Assembly (NCBI GenBank): GCA_001189215.1
Contig: LFCR01000005.1
Span: 1-32,854, forward strand
Source of the DNA: Parcubacteria bacterium C7867-008
GTDB taxonomy: Bacteria > Patescibacteriota > Minisyncoccia > Phycocordibacterales > Phycocordibacteraceae
DNA: 32,854 nucleotides
Direction: 5' to 3'
Part shown: piece by piece, positions 23,901 through 31,249 of the stretch
How positions within the stretch are numbered: the first letter of the stretch is position 1
Layout: each line of letters opens with the position of its first letter
The notes under the pieces: generated by a model
Told to the model about the DNA's origin: nothing
What the model saw: the letters and a program-made list of their open reading frames with translations, nothing else
Databases searched by the model: none
Position numbers and translations under genes: made by a program

Positions 23901-25742
23901 TTACCGATCTTTAAAAAGATCTCGTAGAGTTTGCTCCGGTACTTCGTATGGAGACTGTGACGCTACTTCAGCAATTGGTTTCCTTTTTTCAACTGGTTCA
24001 TCACTATCGCGTTCTGGCATTGGTGGTTTAGGACGAGGCTTTGGCATAGGTGTTGGTTCTGCCTGCTCCTTCTTCAAGACATCAGCAAGTGCACCCTTGA
24101 GTGATCCTGATGGTTGTTCGGGTTTCGCTTTCGTTCGTTCGTTACTTGCGGTCTCCGCCATACCTCGAAGTATTGCTTTGAGATCTTCCGTTGATTTAGG
24201 TGCAGGCATTTGTTGTTGCGGACGATCCTGACGTGGTGGTCTGGAGTCTGAAGAATGATTATCATCACGACGTGGTCGATCATCTTGGCTGCGGGTAGGA
24301 CGATCTGAAGATGGTCGTGGACGATCATCGGTACGTGGACGGTCCTCACGAGGTCGATCATTTGAAGGACGTGGAGGATATGCATTCTGTCCTCCTGCAG
24401 GCTTTGCATAGGAACGTTTTGCAGGAGGTTCAGGTGGTCCATTTTCTCCTTCTGTTGAAGCGAGTTCTGCAAAGATTGCCTCTTCAATAGCCGCACGGTG
24501 GTTACCAAACTGGGCTCGAGAGGCTGCAATCACTTCCTTTTTAAGTGATACTGGTGGTGGCTCAATAGATGGAATCGATACTGCAGAAAAGGGCCGTGAA
24601 CCTACTCCATTGATCATGAGAGAAAGATATAACTGGAACTGACCGAGATTAACCAGATCTTCTTTCATAAATTCAGGACTGAATACCGTCTCAAGCACTT
24701 CAGCATCGAATGGTCCAACACGGAACGCAACCGTAGTACCCACGTTACCGAACACTGCAGCTCTCACTTGTTCTTCCATCTGCTCCACATACTGATGTGC
24801 AATGACAAGATTCAAATTATATTTACGTGCCTCAGAGAGAATTTCTGCAAACGTCTCATTAGCAAAGTTTTGGAACTCGTCCACATAGAAATAGAAAGGA
24901 ACACTATTCTTAAGTGCTTCCGGATCAAGCTCTGCACGACTCATGGCACCGAGGAAGATGCGTGTGGTAAGCATAGAACCAAGGAGACGCATGTTGGTAT
25001 CACCCACCAATCCTTTGGAAAGATTGATGAGAAGAATCTTCTTGCTGTCCATCAGTTCACGAATATCAAAAGAAGACTTCTCTTGGCCAATGATGTTACG
25101 AATCAACGGGTTGCTGGTGAACTGACCAATCTTGTTCTGAATTGCTGGTGTTGCCTCCTGGGTATATCGGTCACCGTAATTAGCAAATTCCTTCGTCCAG
25201 AAATCTTTCACCACAGGATCCTTGATGTTATCGATCACCTTCTTACGATATGCCTTATCGGTATACATGCGGTTCACACCAAGGAGCGTTGCACCTGGGT
25301 ACTCAAGAAGTGCGAGGAGTGTGTTGGTGAGAATGTACTCCATACGAGCACTCCAGGCGTCCTGCCAAATCTTCTTGAACGTTGCCATGAGGCCAGATAC
25401 TACGAGGTGGCGTTTGTCGTATCCAACGTCCTCCATGATATTGAACGCGATAGGTTGCTCCATATCGAATGGCGCAAAATACACCACATCCTTCATGCGA
25501 TGCTCTGGAATGTATTCAAGAAGCTTCTCTACCGCACTACCGTGTGGGTCGATGAAAGCCATACCCTCACCATTGCGAATATCTTGAATCGCCATGTTCT
25601 CAAGCAGAGTCGACTTACCCATACCCGTCTTACCGATCACATACATGTGTCGGTTACGGTCTTTGGCTTTAAGCCCAAATGGTACGCGTTTGCCACGCGA
25701 GTCTGTCGCGGCGAAATACGTTACGCGATCCTGATTGTCCAT
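23901..25742 (-). CDS. VirD4/TraG-like DNA-translocase ATPase with disordered tail
   Basis: The protein has 613 residues from the ATG at 25742. A RecA-type motor domain has Walker A GKTGMGKST (37-45), a FIDPHG segment (63-68), Walker B FYFYVDEFQ (284-291) and AHQY (315-318). This is the layout of type IV coupling proteins and TraC/HerA relatives. There is no N-terminal membrane anchor, so it would be cytosolic. Residues 430-613 are predicted disordered: Arg/Asp/Pro-rich repeats (about 458-510), then short amphipathic stretches LKAILRGMAE, LKGALADVLKK and LRDLFKD. No relaxase or secretion channel genes are in the window. TATAAT ends 6 nt before the chosen ATG, which rules out the 17-residue longer frame. 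Confidence 0.85.
   Translation of the reverse strand: MDNQDRVTYFAATDSRGKRVPFGLKAKDRNRHMYVIGKTGMGKSTLLENMAIQDIRNGEGMAFIDPHGSAVEKLLEYIPEHRMKDVVYFAPFDMEQPIAFNIMEDVGYDKRHLVVSGLMATFKKIWQDAWSARMEYILTNTLLALLEYPGATLLGVNRMYTDKAYRKKVIDNIKDPVVKDFWTKEFANYGDRYTQEATPAIQNKIGQFTSNPLIRNIIGQEKSSFDIRELMDSKKILLINLSKGLVGDTNMRLLGSMLTTRIFLGAMSRAELDPEALKNSVPFYFYVDEFQNFANETFAEILSEARKYNLNLVIAHQYVEQMEEQVRAAVFGNVGTTVAFRVGPFDAEVLETVFSPEFMKEDLVNLGQFQLYLSLMINGVGSRPFSAVSIPSIEPPPVSLKKEVIAASRAQFGNHRAAIEEAIFAELASTEGENGPPEPPAKRSYAKPAGGQNAYPPRPSNDRPREDRPRTDDRPRPSSDRPTRSQDDRPRRDDNHSSDSRPPRQDRPQQQMPAPKSTEDLKAILRGMAETASNERTKAKPEQPSGSLKGALADVLKKEQAEPTPMPKPRPKPPMPERDSDEPVEKRKPIAEVASQSPYEVPEQTLRDLFKDR
24244..24376. repeat. Degenerate repeats coding Arg/Asp/Pro-rich tail
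   Basis: Repeated codons for RPR-D and DRP units on the minus strand give a low-complexity region, with motifs such as DRPREDRPRTDDRPRPSSDR. The codes vary, so it is degenerate and not a simple tandem array. Confidence 0.55.
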
Positions 25743-25748
25743 TAATTT

Positions 25749-25754
25749 ATTATA
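25749..25754 (-). promoter_or_regulatory. -10 box, leaderless start of ATPase gene
   Basis: A perfect TATAAT on the minus strand ends 6 nt before the ATG at 25742, placing the expected transcription start at the ATG itself. No strong -35. Confidence 0.6.
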
Positions 25755-25783
25755 GCGCGTAGTGCTTCGTACGTAACAGGAAA

Positions 25784-25813
25784 GAGCCGCCAAACCAAAT
25801 TGTTTGTGCGGCT
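25784..25813 (-). terminator. Hairpin after small ORF
   Basis: GAGCCGC pairs with GCGGCTC, continued by AAAC/GTTT after a one-base bulge, around a 6-nt loop. CTCTTTCCTG follows on the minus strand. It lies 24 bp past the stop at 25838. Confidence 0.6.
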
Positions 25814-25837
25814 CCCCAGATGTAGTTGTGACTACGT

Positions 25838-26026
25838 TCAGGACTTGTCGTCCGTGCCCGCTCCATCAAAGAGATCCGGCTGAGGGTTGGGATTCTGTCG
25901 CAGATTCTCTCCTCCTTCTGCAATAGGCTCTTCCGATGGGCTACCCTTCGGATAGGGTCTGTACCCATCTTCCCATGGTCTGTTGTCTCCCACTGTCTTG
26001 TACTCCGTACTAGTGTTGCGTCCCAC
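25838..26026 (-). CDS. Small hydrophilic protein, unknown
   Basis: This is a 62-residue frame starting with GTG at 26026. The product is Gly/Pro/Asn/Asp-rich (for example GYRPYPKGSPSEEPIAEGG), with an acidic C-terminus (DLFDGAGTDDKS), and is probably disordered. A GC-rich hairpin after the stop supports a real transcript. A longer overlapping frame (25750-26028) runs through that hairpin and is less likely. The ribosome site is weak (AGAG region). Function is unknown, and the evidence for expression is indirect. Confidence 0.45.
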   Translation of the reverse strand: MGRNTSTEYKTVGDNRPWEDGYRPYPKGSPSEEPIAEGGENLRQNPNPQPDLFDGAGTDDKS

Positions 26027-26028
26027 AA

Positions 26029-26048
26029 AACTCTACTCTTTCAGAGTT
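26029..26048 (-). terminator. Weak hairpin at end of 26060 gene
   Basis: AACTCT pairs with AGAGTT (6 bp) with an 8-nt loop and is followed by TTTTG on the minus strand, 12 bp past the stop at 26060. It could also cover the ribosome site of the small ORF. Confidence 0.3.
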
Positions 26049-26059
26049 GAGCAGTCCAG

Positions 26060-27184
26060 CTACTGGAACTGAATGAAGAGTGGTTGTGGCGTGAGCTTAA
26101 GAAGTTCTGCAGGTGTGAGGAGGCGTGTAGAAGGTGGCTTTAAGTCGTTCTTGTAGAAGAGTTTAAATCCTGTGAATTGCACCGGCTTATTTGCAATAAA
26201 TTGTTGGTAGGTGTTGAGCTTCTTTGCGGGGGGGCCCCAACCGTCCATATCCATAAGCACCTGAACTTCAGGTACCGGTTTTATGTTCTCAGTACCAGTA
26301 ACCATATTGTTGGTGAAACGATGTATGACAAGTACCTTCGGTGGAAGATTATTATCCTGCACGAGCTTAGCAAGATGACTGATTGCATAATTAACATCAG
26401 CAGAACTAAATGTGCCAATCACCGTACCGGGTTCCTCTCCACCTTTCATGGAGAACTCGGGATCAATCGCAAGGTGCACGTTTGGCATCATGAGGTACTT
26501 ATCAAGGAGTGGCATTTCAGTCTGGAGCGTACTCAAGCCAACCTGGATATCGAGTATGACGATGCCATCCACCTGCTTTGCAAGTTGTACTGCTTTATCT
26601 ATCTCGGTATCTGGCATACGGAAACGATACTTTCCATCTTTACCAGGACTTCCTTGTGCAGTTATTGCGATGTAATCAATCGCCGGGATGGCTGGAGTTG
26701 ATGGGTCTGCTGCATTCCACTTCGCAACTTCAGCCTTTAGTTTAGGAATCATTACCTCTGGTGGGTATTCACCGAGCACACCCATCTTTGTTGAATAGAA
26801 GTTACCGTAGAACGCGATGATGCGCTTGTACGGAAGAATTGCTCCTTGTTTTGGATAGACCCCAACAGCATTCTTTGCAGGCCACAATTTAACCGTGGTG
26901 GTTGAAGTTGTTGAAGCGTAGTTAGCGTTTGCAATGAGACGCTTATCATAGTCTGCGGTATTGAACTTTGGCGCAACCACTTCTGCCACTTTCTTTGTTA
27001 CGGCATCAAGTTTACCTGGTTTGCCGTCGCGATTATATTCAACCGCAAACACGTCTGAGAATCCGATTATATATACGAGTACAAGAAAGATGCCAGTGCA
27101 CAGCGCGAACCATAGATGTCGTGATTGCTTCGCATCTGAAGCGGCATGCGAAGTACGGGAGGAACGAGGTTTTGGAAACGTCAT
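26060..27184 (-). CDS. Membrane-anchored extracytoplasmic protein, unknown
   Basis: The protein has 374 residues from the ATG at 27184, 1 bp after the upstream stop. The TTG-started longer frame overlaps the upstream gene and is not needed. A basic N-terminus and one hydrophobic segment (about 24-43, LWFALCTGIFLVLVYIIGF) act as a signal anchor, leaving about 330 residues outside. The outer domain alternates strands and helices (KRIIAFYGNFYST, VDGIVILDIQVG, VHLAIDPEFSMKGG, KVLVIHRFT), suggesting a TIM-barrel like those of glycoside hydrolases, but no catalytic pair is identifiable. The family is not recognised. It is co-transcribed with the small membrane protein upstream. Confidence 0.7.
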   Translation of the reverse strand: MTFPKPRSSRTSHAASDAKQSRHLWFALCTGIFLVLVYIIGFSDVFAVEYNRDGKPGKLDAVTKKVAEVVAPKFNTADYDKRLIANANYASTTSTTTVKLWPAKNAVGVYPKQGAILPYKRIIAFYGNFYSTKMGVLGEYPPEVMIPKLKAEVAKWNAADPSTPAIPAIDYIAITAQGSPGKDGKYRFRMPDTEIDKAVQLAKQVDGIVILDIQVGLSTLQTEMPLLDKYLMMPNVHLAIDPEFSMKGGEEPGTVIGTFSSADVNYAISHLAKLVQDNNLPPKVLVIHRFTNNMVTGTENIKPVPEVQVLMDMDGWGPPAKKLNTYQQFIANKPVQFTGFKLFYKNDLKPPSTRLLTPAELLKLTPQPLFIQFQ

Positions 27185-27185
27185 A

Positions 27186-27389
27186 CTATGGTTGTGCAAT
27201 CACCTCTTGAGAGGAGACCACACGGACTGCCTGCTGATTTCTCTTACGAACCACATAAGAGATACCGATAAGTGTTACTATCCCACCAAGGATAGGGAGC
27301 ACCCAAACGAGGATAGCGAGAGGAAGGCCAATAAACGGCGAAAAGACCACAAGCAGACCAACGATAATCAAGAGCCGTTCACGAGACAT
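27186..27389 (-). CDS. Small two-helix membrane protein
   Basis: A 67-residue protein with hydrophobic stretches at about 5-25 and 27-46 separated by a Gly/Pro turn, then a basic tail (VVRKRNQQ). The function is unknown. It lies 12 bp after rsmI and 1 bp before the anchored protein gene. A TACACT box ends 6 nt before its ATG and overlaps the end of rsmI, so it may have its own leaderless promoter. Confidence 0.6.
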   Translation of the reverse strand: MSRERLLIIVGLLVVFSPFIGLPLAILVWVLPILGGIVTLIGISYVVRKRNQQAVRVVSSQEVIAQP

Positions 27390-27401
27390 GCCCTTAGTGT
27401 A

Positions 27402-28085
27402 TCAAGGTGCAATAATCACGACAAATTCTCCTCGAACTTCTTTCTGGTGGGTAGCGAAGTATTCCTTCACTTCTTCGGCAGATCCACGAACCACTGATTC
27501 AAACAGTTTGGTTAGTTCACGAAGTACCACAACAGTTCGTTCCCCACCCAATACAGCCGTTAGCTCATCAAGTGCCTTCTCGATACGGTGCGTTGATTCA
27601 TAGAAAATGATGGTTCTGTCGCTCTCTGCCACCTCTTTCATTAACGTCTGTCGTCCTTTTTTGTGTGGGAGGAAACCAAGGAATACGAACTGGTCTGTGG
27701 GGACTCCAGCAATAGAGAGAGCGGCAGTTACTGCAGATGGACCCGGGATGGCTTCAATGCGAACATCATCACCGAGCTTTGCTCGGACCTCAGCCACAAG
27801 TGCGGTACCGGGGTCTGATATACCAGGGGTGCCAGCATCAGTAACCAGAGCGATATGTTTCCCTTCCCCGAGCATTGTAAGGATACGGGTAGCAGCGAGA
27901 CGACCACTCTGTGCGTGATACACCAGAAGCGGCTTACTTATCTCGTAGCGTGTGAGGAGCTTTGCGGTCACACGAGTGTCCTCACAAGCAATGGCATCCG
28001 CCTGTTTGAGCGTATCGAGAGCACGTAGGGTGATATCCCCTAAATTTCCTATGGGAGTTGCGACGACGGAAAGCGTGCCATTCAT
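27402..28085 (-). CDS. rsmI: 16S rRNA (cytidine(1402)-2'-O)-methyltransferase RsmI
   Basis: RsmI methylates the 2'-OH of C1402 in 16S rRNA using SAM. The 227-residue tetrapyrrole-methylase-fold protein has ATPIGNLGDIT (9-19), EDTRVT, LVTDAGTPGISDPG (about 79-92), IPGPSAVTAAL, FLGFLPHKKGRQ and a FYESTHRIEKAL segment. These are all in family order and at normal length, though it is slightly short at the C-terminus compared with E. coli RsmI. A GATACA box lies 9 nt before the ATG. This housekeeping gene stands apart from the glycan genes. Confidence 0.96.
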   Translation of the reverse strand: MNGTLSVVATPIGNLGDITLRALDTLKQADAIACEDTRVTAKLLTRYEISKPLLVYHAQSGRLAATRILTMLGEGKHIALVTDAGTPGISDPGTALVAEVRAKLGDDVRIEAIPGPSAVTAALSIAGVPTDQFVFLGFLPHKKGRQTLMKEVAESDRTIIFYESTHRIEKALDELTAVLGGERTVVVLRELTKLFESVVRGSAEEVKEYFATHQKEVRGEFVVIIAP

Positions 28086-28114
28086 ATATAGGACTGTATC
28101 AGTTTCAGTCTAAA

Positions 28115-28143
28115 TTGACGATACCTTCCAAAAATAGTATGGT
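28115..28143 (+). promoter_or_regulatory. Spaced promoter of the laccase-like gene
   Basis: A -35 TTGACG, 17-bp spacer, and TATGGT (or TAGTAT just before). The stretch from TTGAC to TAGTAT matches the promoter of the 31840 gene at the same spacing: TTGACRATACCT, six variable bases, AATAGTAT. Confidence 0.6.
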
Positions 28144-28176
28144 GCAGTCTGACATTTTGTTCCTGGGGGTATTCGT

Positions 28177-29067
28177 ATGAACGCACTTGCGCCACTCATG
28201 GCTGCACAAGAGCCTTTACAGGCAAAAGTGGCCTATGATGGGGTGCGCGTTACTGGCGTATGCATCCCACCAAGCCTTGAAGATCTAGCCTACAACGGCC
28301 CGACACACTTCGTGAACGGTAACCCAGACTATGTGGGACGGAGGACGGAGGAACTTAGGGAACACGGTGTGACCACTGCTTTGGCACTGAACGTGACCAA
28401 ATCAACCACACGCATCCTGAACCCCGAACTTCTAACCACTAGCGTGTTGCTGAGTTACGGAATCGAGCTTCGAGCGAATCCATCAGAAGAGGCGGACCTT
28501 CTTCCCATGGACCCCGCTGCCAACACCACGTTCTACATGCGGACAGGTGGTTGCGGCGCACTCATCATGATTGCCGATGGAGTATGTCTGGTGGGACACT
28601 TGTCCCGCTGGAACTGCTTTGATCACGAACTCATCAACAGAAATATTAAGAGCCGTGACCATCAGGGCCTGATACATGCGGGGGTCGCATACTTCGATCA
28701 GCTTGGTATTGATCGTTCGAAGATACAGGTGTACCTCTTCTTCCCGATCAGTGCTGAGTCCTTCTCGCACAGCGCAAACACTAAGGATAGGTCGGCCAGG
28801 CGTTTTGCATTGAAGTTTCGGAAACATATCTATTCGTTGGGATACGGCGAACGGGTGTTGACCCGTAAGAAGGGTAACTTCAGCTTTGAGAAGTATGTCT
28901 CGGAAACCTGCAAGAAACTGGGTCTTCGGCCATCAAAGTGTGTCTGCACACTCCCGAATGAAGGGGAATTTGCAGTTACACGGCACAGTGACCCGCGACT
29001 GGCTAATTCCCGCAACACTGTCCTGATTACCATTAGCTACACACCGAAAAGAGCCCGCAAGGGTTAA
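28177..29067 (+). CDS. Divergent laccase-domain (YfiH-like) protein, stand-alone gene
   Basis: The 296-residue protein is not confidently assigned. Three segments line up with the YfiH/Cu-oxidase_4 family: MRTGGCGALIMIADGVCLVGH, with Cys where ADC is expected and a His at the HxGWRG site (here GHLSRW), then LGIDRSKIQVYLFFPISAESF, and FAVTRHSDPRLANSRNTVLI near the C-terminus (compare FFSYRRDxxTGRxA). Known members are purine nucleoside phosphorylase or polyphenol-oxidase-like enzymes. Several catalytic-site positions look changed. The gene is GC-richer than its neighbours, with its own promoter, a G-rich leader (GGGGGT 7 nt before ATG) and a terminator, so it is a separate cassette. Confidence 0.55.
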   Translation: MNALAPLMAAQEPLQAKVAYDGVRVTGVCIPPSLEDLAYNGPTHFVNGNPDYVGRRTEELREHGVTTALALNVTKSTTRILNPELLTTSVLLSYGIELRANPSEEADLLPMDPAANTTFYMRTGGCGALIMIADGVCLVGHLSRWNCFDHELINRNIKSRDHQGLIHAGVAYFDQLGIDRSKIQVYLFFPISAESFSHSANTKDRSARRFALKFRKHIYSLGYGERVLTRKKGNFSFEKYVSETCKKLGLRPSKCVCTLPNEGEFAVTRHSDPRLANSRNTVLITISYTPKRARKG

Positions 29068-29092
29068 CTGGCCGGCCCTTCGGGGTCGGCAG
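29068..29092 (+). terminator. Terminator with TTCG tetraloop
   Basis: GCCGGCCC-TTCG-GGGTCGGC pairs with one G-U, extended by CTG/CAG with a bulge, right after the TAA at 29067. TTTCTTTG follows on the plus strand. Confidence 0.75.
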
Positions 29093-29101
29093 TTTCTTTG
29101 C

Positions 29102-29107
29102 TACGAT
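29102..29107 (+). promoter_or_regulatory. -10 box for Mur-ligase-like gene
   Basis: TACGAT ends 8 nt before the ATG at 29116 and lies just after the terminator of the previous gene. No ribosome site is present. Confidence 0.4.
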
Positions 29108-29115
29108 AGAACCAT

Positions 29116-30543
29116 ATGGAGGAACCTCGTCATGCACACGTTATTGGTCTTTGCGGGGTCGGAATGAGTGGTGTTGCCTTACTACTCAAAGAATCCGGCT
29201 GGAGCGTAACTGGCTCAGATGCTGAGTGTTACGGACCTCCTCGTGAGATCTTAAAGCGTGGTGGTCTAGATTCTGTCCTCACTCTTTCATACAGCCCTTC
29301 CAACATTCCAGATCATGTTGATCTGTTCATGATCGGTCGCAACGCAAAACTCTCTCCAACTGAGAATCCAGAAGTACAAGCGGCACATGAGACCGGCGTA
29401 AAGATACAATCATTCCCTGAAGTACTCGGGGACCTTACAAGAGAGCGTGCAAATGTAGTAGTTGCAGGTAGTTACGGAAAGTCCACCACCACAAGCCTTA
29501 TCGCACATATTCTTCGTCATGCCGGTGTTGATGCAGGATATTTCATTGGTGCAGAACCAGTACCTACAGATGCACTCCCCCTTCCCGCTAAACTAGGTAG
29601 CGCAGAAAACTTTGTACTCGAGGGTGATGAGTATCCAAGTGCACATGATGATGCACGTGCGAAGTTTCTTCACTTACATCCCAAGGATCTCGTACTCACC
29701 TCGGTCGTACATGACCACGTGAATGTGTATCCAACATTCGAGAGCTATCAGGCTCCTTTCCAAGAACTCCTCTCCCTCGTACCAGAAGACGGAATTGTGG
29801 TGACATGTGCAGATGAAGCAGGTGCTCGAGAAATGGCAGAAGCGTCGGGAAAGAAGGTTGTTCTCTACGGTCTCAATGATGGTATCTATCGTGCTACAGA
29901 AATTAGCTATGGAGAACGAACAACATTCTCACTCCTCAAGGATGAACAGGTTCTTGTTCAGATGGAGACTGGTCTACTAGGTCGTCACAACGTCGAGGAT
30001 ATAGTTGCAGCAAGTGCGTATGTACTTGCTCGTAACCTTGTTAGCCCCGAAGCTCTTTCTGCGGCAATTGCTGCATTCCCTGGTGTACGACGTCGTTTAG
30101 ATAACATTGCACCAACTTCAACGGTTCCTGTCTTTGAAGGATTCGGGTCATCCTTTGAGAAAGCTCGCGCTGCAATAGACGCTATTCGTTTACACTTCCC
30201 CACTAGACAGCTTGTAATAATGTTTGAGCCACACACTTTTGGATGGAGGAACCGTGCAAACCTTCCTTGGTATGACTCCGTATTTGAGGGTGCCAGTGTA
30301 GTATTCCTTGCAGCTCCCGCGCTTCAGGGTGCAAACACCCATGATCAGCTTTCCTATGATGAGATTGCAGAGCGTATTCAGGATACTGGCATTCGTGTAG
30401 AGCCATATGAAGATGATTCTGTTGGAACAGTGGTCGGTAAGGTAAGTGATTCAGATGTCGTACTTCTTCTCACCTCAGGAGACTTCGAAGGTACTCTGGA
30501 TTCACTCGCAAAGATGATCGCACTGCGATTCCCTACCAACTAG
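29116..30543 (+). CDS. Mur-ligase family protein, Mpl/MurC-like
   Basis: The 475-residue cytoplasmic protein resembles ATP-dependent amino-acid ligases of peptidoglycan synthesis and recycling. It has N-terminal HVIGLCGVGMSGVA (8-21), P-loop AGSYGKSTTTS (117-127, where the family has GTHGKTTT), LEGDEYPSA (168-176) with DH (200-201) as in Mpl, GRHN (289-292) and FPGVRRRLD (321-329), then MFEPHTFGWRNR (369-380). The usual third-domain DDYAHHP motif is replaced by EGFGSSFEKA (341-350), which implies a changed substrate or reaction. UDP-MurNAc-type binding and an ATP-activated acyl step are inferred. It is coupled by a 1-bp gap to an ATE-like gene. Confidence 0.82.
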   Translation: MEEPRHAHVIGLCGVGMSGVALLLKESGWSVTGSDAECYGPPREILKRGGLDSVLTLSYSPSNIPDHVDLFMIGRNAKLSPTENPEVQAAHETGVKIQSFPEVLGDLTRERANVVVAGSYGKSTTTSLIAHILRHAGVDAGYFIGAEPVPTDALPLPAKLGSAENFVLEGDEYPSAHDDARAKFLHLHPKDLVLTSVVHDHVNVYPTFESYQAPFQELLSLVPEDGIVVTCADEAGAREMAEASGKKVVLYGLNDGIYRATEISYGERTTFSLLKDEQVLVQMETGLLGRHNVEDIVAASAYVLARNLVSPEALSAAIAAFPGVRRRLDNIAPTSTVPVFEGFGSSFEKARAAIDAIRLHFPTRQLVIMFEPHTFGWRNRANLPWYDSVFEGASVVFLAAPALQGANTHDQLSYDEIAERIQDTGIRVEPYEDDSVGTVVGKVSDSDVVLLLTSGDFEGTLDSLAKMIALRFPTN

Positions 30544-30544
30544 C

Positions 30545-31249
30545 ATGCGTCTGCGTTTCGCTGAATTTGGGCACGAATACGATTCATACTCTTTCGGATA
30601 TACGGTTCATGGTGAGCGTGAGGAAAGCGACGCGTTACAGGATATATACGCACAAGGACTGCTTCCGTATTCAGCGGTTGGGATTGATCCCAACTTGTTC
30701 TATATGAGCAGAAGTGTGCGAGTAGCCGTAGCAGCGCATGAACCATCAAGTGAGAATCGTCGTATCCTGCGTAAATTTGATACTCAGTTCACACAGACCT
30801 ACCTAGAAGGTAACGAGCTCCGAACATCTGAATCATTCCGTAGTCTCATGCTCACCTATTTCGCAGAACGGCACGGTGCACAGGTGATGCCCGCTGAGCG
30901 ACTTGAACAGATACTTACTCGGGGCATTCCCCTTCGTGCTGCAGAGTATCGTCATAGTGATACTCCTATTGCATACGTACTTGAGGTTGCTGAGGGCCCG
31001 TTCCTCCACTATTGGTATTCCTGCTATGATCTCTCCCATGCAAACGGATCACTGGGCATGTGGTTGATGTTGGATGCTATACGTCGTGCACAACAAGAAC
31101 AGCGAGACTATGTGTATCTCGGTACTGCGTATGGAGAGAAAGGCCGCTACAAAACAAACATTGCTCCGTTAGAGCATTGGAATGGAAATGAGTGGGACGC
31201 TGATGCGCGCCGTTTGTCTGAGTTGATGAAAAAGGATTCGGGCAGCTAG
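30545..31249 (+). CDS. Arginyl/leucyl-tRNA-protein transferase-like (ATE/Bpt) protein
   Basis: At 234 residues it has the length of bacterial Bpt, which moves an amino acid from aminoacyl-tRNA to a protein N-terminus. The N-terminal part aligns with the ATE domain (LLPYSAVGIDPNLFYMSRSVRV, then HEPSSENRRILRKF, about 57-78). The GNAT-type C-terminal part has SLGMWLMLDAI (169-179) and YVYLGTAYGEKGRYK (189-203), with NIAPLEHW. The Cys cluster of true ATE/Bpt is missing; the only Cys is C160. It follows the Mur-ligase-like gene by 1 bp, so an amino acid transferred from tRNA to a peptidoglycan precursor is possible, though untested. Confidence 0.72.
   Translation: MRLRFAEFGHEYDSYSFGYTVHGEREESDALQDIYAQGLLPYSAVGIDPNLFYMSRSVRVAVAAHEPSSENRRILRKFDTQFTQTYLEGNELRTSESFRSLMLTYFAERHGAQVMPAERLEQILTRGIPLRAAEYRHSDTPIAYVLEVAEGPFLHYWYSCYDLSHANGSLGMWLMLDAIRRAQQEQRDYVYLGTAYGEKGRYKTNIAPLEHWNGNEWDADARRLSELMKKDSGS

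Noticed and set aside
24244-24376. CRISPR-like or tandem-repeat array
   Set aside because: The repeated pattern is degenerate codons of an Arg/Asp/Pro-rich protein tail, with no constant repeat and unique spacers.
24768-25745. 325-residue plus-strand open frame
   Set aside because: It is antisense to the VirD4-like ATPase gene, whose Walker motifs are clear. The plus-strand product has no recognisable domain.
25750-26028. 92-residue minus-strand frame overlapping the small ORF
   Set aside because: It reads through the GC-rich hairpin and the ATPase promoter; the 62-residue frame fits the terminator better.
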